33,253 nucleotides of DNA from Paenibacillaceae bacterium (GTDB lineage: Bacteria; Bacillota; Clostridia; Lachnospirales; Lachnospiraceae): positions 1-33,253 of the forward strand of contig SVDT01000016.1 in NCBI GenBank assembly GCA_015057775.1, read 5' to 3'. Both the position numbers and the translations under genes were made by a program. Positions 33,117-33,253 of this stretch are shown here, piece after piece; position 1 is the stretch's first letter; each line of letters opens with the position of its first letter. The notes under the pieces were generated by a model that saw nothing but the letters and a program-made list of their open reading frames with translations, ran no database searches and was not told the DNA's origin.

Positions 33117-33253
33117 ATGGATCATGGAGATATTTCTTGGATGCTGATTAGCTCCGCTCTTGTACTTTTAATGACCCCGGGACTTGCATTTTTTTATGGG
33201 GGTATGGTAAAACGGAAAAGTGTTGTAAACATGATCATGTCTTCTGCTATTAT
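33117..33253 (+). CDS. amt: Ammonium transporter (3' partial)
   Basis: Only 45 full codons lie in the window. The N-terminus [18 protein letters not shown], then [18 protein letters not shown], matches the first helix of Amt/AmtB proteins, including the family motif [11 protein letters not shown]. The channel conducts ammonia/ammonium across the membrane; a GlnK-like PII gene often follows but is outside the window. ATG 33117 follows GGAAGAGG. Its leader holds an ANTAR-type antitermination switch, indicating control by nitrogen status through an RNA-binding regulator not encoded here. Confidence 0.92.
   Translation, partial: MDHGDISWMLISSALVLLMTPGLAFFYGGMVKRKSVVNMIMSSAI

Noticed and set aside
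1-33253. CRISPR arrays, tRNA/rRNA genes, insertion sequences, phage or defence systems
   Set aside because: No repeat-spacer pattern, tRNA-like or rRNA sequence, transposase, integrase or recognisable defence gene was seen; all long frames have ordinary metabolic, transport or regulatory assignments.

Overview
The window looks like the chromosome of a Lachnospiraceae-type clostridium (Lacrimispora/Enterocloster-like; an inference, with no 16S or other species marker present). The signs are strong GGAGG ribosome sites, lipobox-anchored binding proteins, a YesMN-type two-component system, a T-box leader, an ANTAR-type dual-hexaloop leader and moderate GC. I see no phage, transposon, CRISPR array, tRNA or rRNA. 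It reads as a nutrient-acquisition region: three complete ABC importers, two other transporters, four hydrolases and five local DNA-binding regulators.

Layout. (1) 1-7640: a 5'-truncated YesN-like response regulator and YesM-like kinase, a 14-bp direct repeat and promoter, then a galactofuranose-type sugar importer (ytfQ-ytfR-ytfT-yjfF) closed by a perfect terminator. (2) 7725-11088: MATE transporter plus alpha/beta esterase, converging on an AraC regulator. (3) 11125-15073: a GH31 glycosidase and a divergent esterase share a control region with two mirrored 18-bp operators. This block is flanked by two paralogous copies of an apparently undescribed structured small RNA, each with its own promoter and terminator. 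(4) 15115-22218: LysR regulator, NikABCDE-like importer and an M14/aspartoacylase-like amidohydrolase. (5) 22210-24523: topB with its own promoter. (6) 24563-30798: LacI regulator with a palindromic operator, PhnDCEE importer and a cytoplasmic 5'-nucleotidase-like phosphoesterase. (7) 30839-32934: T-box leader (specifier read as AUC, Ile) controlling a CstA-family transporter. (8) 32976-33253: an ANTAR-type antitermination leader ahead of a truncated ammonium transporter.

Themes. All three importer operons carry a terminator-like hairpin just after the binding-protein gene, which should give more binding protein than membrane/ATPase subunits. The most interesting candidates are the duplicated small RNA, the Ile T-box on a cstA gene, the ANTAR leader on amt, and two importers whose partner enzymes (M14 hydrolase; 5'-nucleotidase with LacI control) suggest substrates other than the textbook ones. 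All functional statements are from reading sequence; no searches or folding programs were run.
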